Assembly (NCBI GenBank): GCA_019114015.1
Contig: DXGG01000041.1
Span: 1 to 14,336 of the forward strand
DNA length: 14,336 nucleotides
Direction of reading: 5' to 3'
From: Candidatus Onthomorpha intestinigallinarum
GTDB lineage: Bacteria > Bacteroidota > Bacteroidia > Bacteroidales > P3
Positions 14,328 to 14,336 of this stretch are shown here, one piece after another. Each line of letters starts with the position of its first letter. Within the stretch, counting starts at the first letter, position 1. The notes below the pieces were generated by a model. That model made no database searches, had not been told where the DNA came from, and saw only the letters and a list, made by a program, of their open reading frames with translations. Position numbers and translations under genes: made by a program.

Positions 14328-14336
14328 TCAAAAACG

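Overview
The window looks like chromosomal DNA of an anaerobic member of the Bacteroidota, probably Bacteroidales. Four independent signs agree. A secreted M28 peptidase ends in a type IX secretion (T9SS) sorting domain. The primary sigma factor is the short (287 aa) Bacteroidetes type. Several intergenic regions carry the Bacteroidetes promoter pattern TTTG-N19/20-TAnnTTTG. A secreted dipeptidyl peptidase IV of the Porphyromonas/Bacteroides type is present. I see no phage, insertion sequence, CRISPR array or plasmid gene.

Layout. Positions 1-5371 hold six tightly packed minus-strand genes, in transcription order from a promoter near 5398-5428: a DRTGG-domain protein, a small anti-sigma-factor-like ATPase, an [FeFe]-hydrogenase-like iron-sulfur sensor protein, a secreted thioredoxin-fold protein lacking CxxC, a GT-C type membrane glycosyltransferase, and a polyprenol-phosphate sugar synthase cut by the window edge. 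The first three form a probable redox or hydrogen-sensing module. The last two are a classic donor-synthase/transferase pair. Positions 5512-7064 hold nadD and rpoD on the plus strand, closed by a terminator. Positions 7065-7441 hold a long inverted repeat and a CAU-anticodon tRNA with its own promoter and terminator.

Positions 7442-13135 hold a second minus-strand operon: an unknown secreted protein, dipeptidyl peptidase IV, tRNA-Ile lysidine synthetase (tilS) and the T9SS-sorted M28 peptidase, with short gaps and one ATGA overlap. The CAU tRNA just beyond it has acceptor-stem pairs expected of tRNA-Ile2, the TilS substrate. Positions 13289-14196 hold a small two-helix membrane protein and efp on the plus strand, followed by two large perfect hairpins.

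The most unusual observation is a shared repeat. The intergenic stretches at 7139-7285 and 14220-14327 contain the same short blocks in the same order. The core of the first one (TTCAGAAAAGAAAAAAAT) also occurs in frame inside the glycosyltransferase gene, where it is tandemly duplicated and encodes FRKEKN units. This looks like a palindromic repeat family able to invade coding DNA. The second main lead is the hydrogenase-like sensor module placed at the head of an envelope glycosylation operon.
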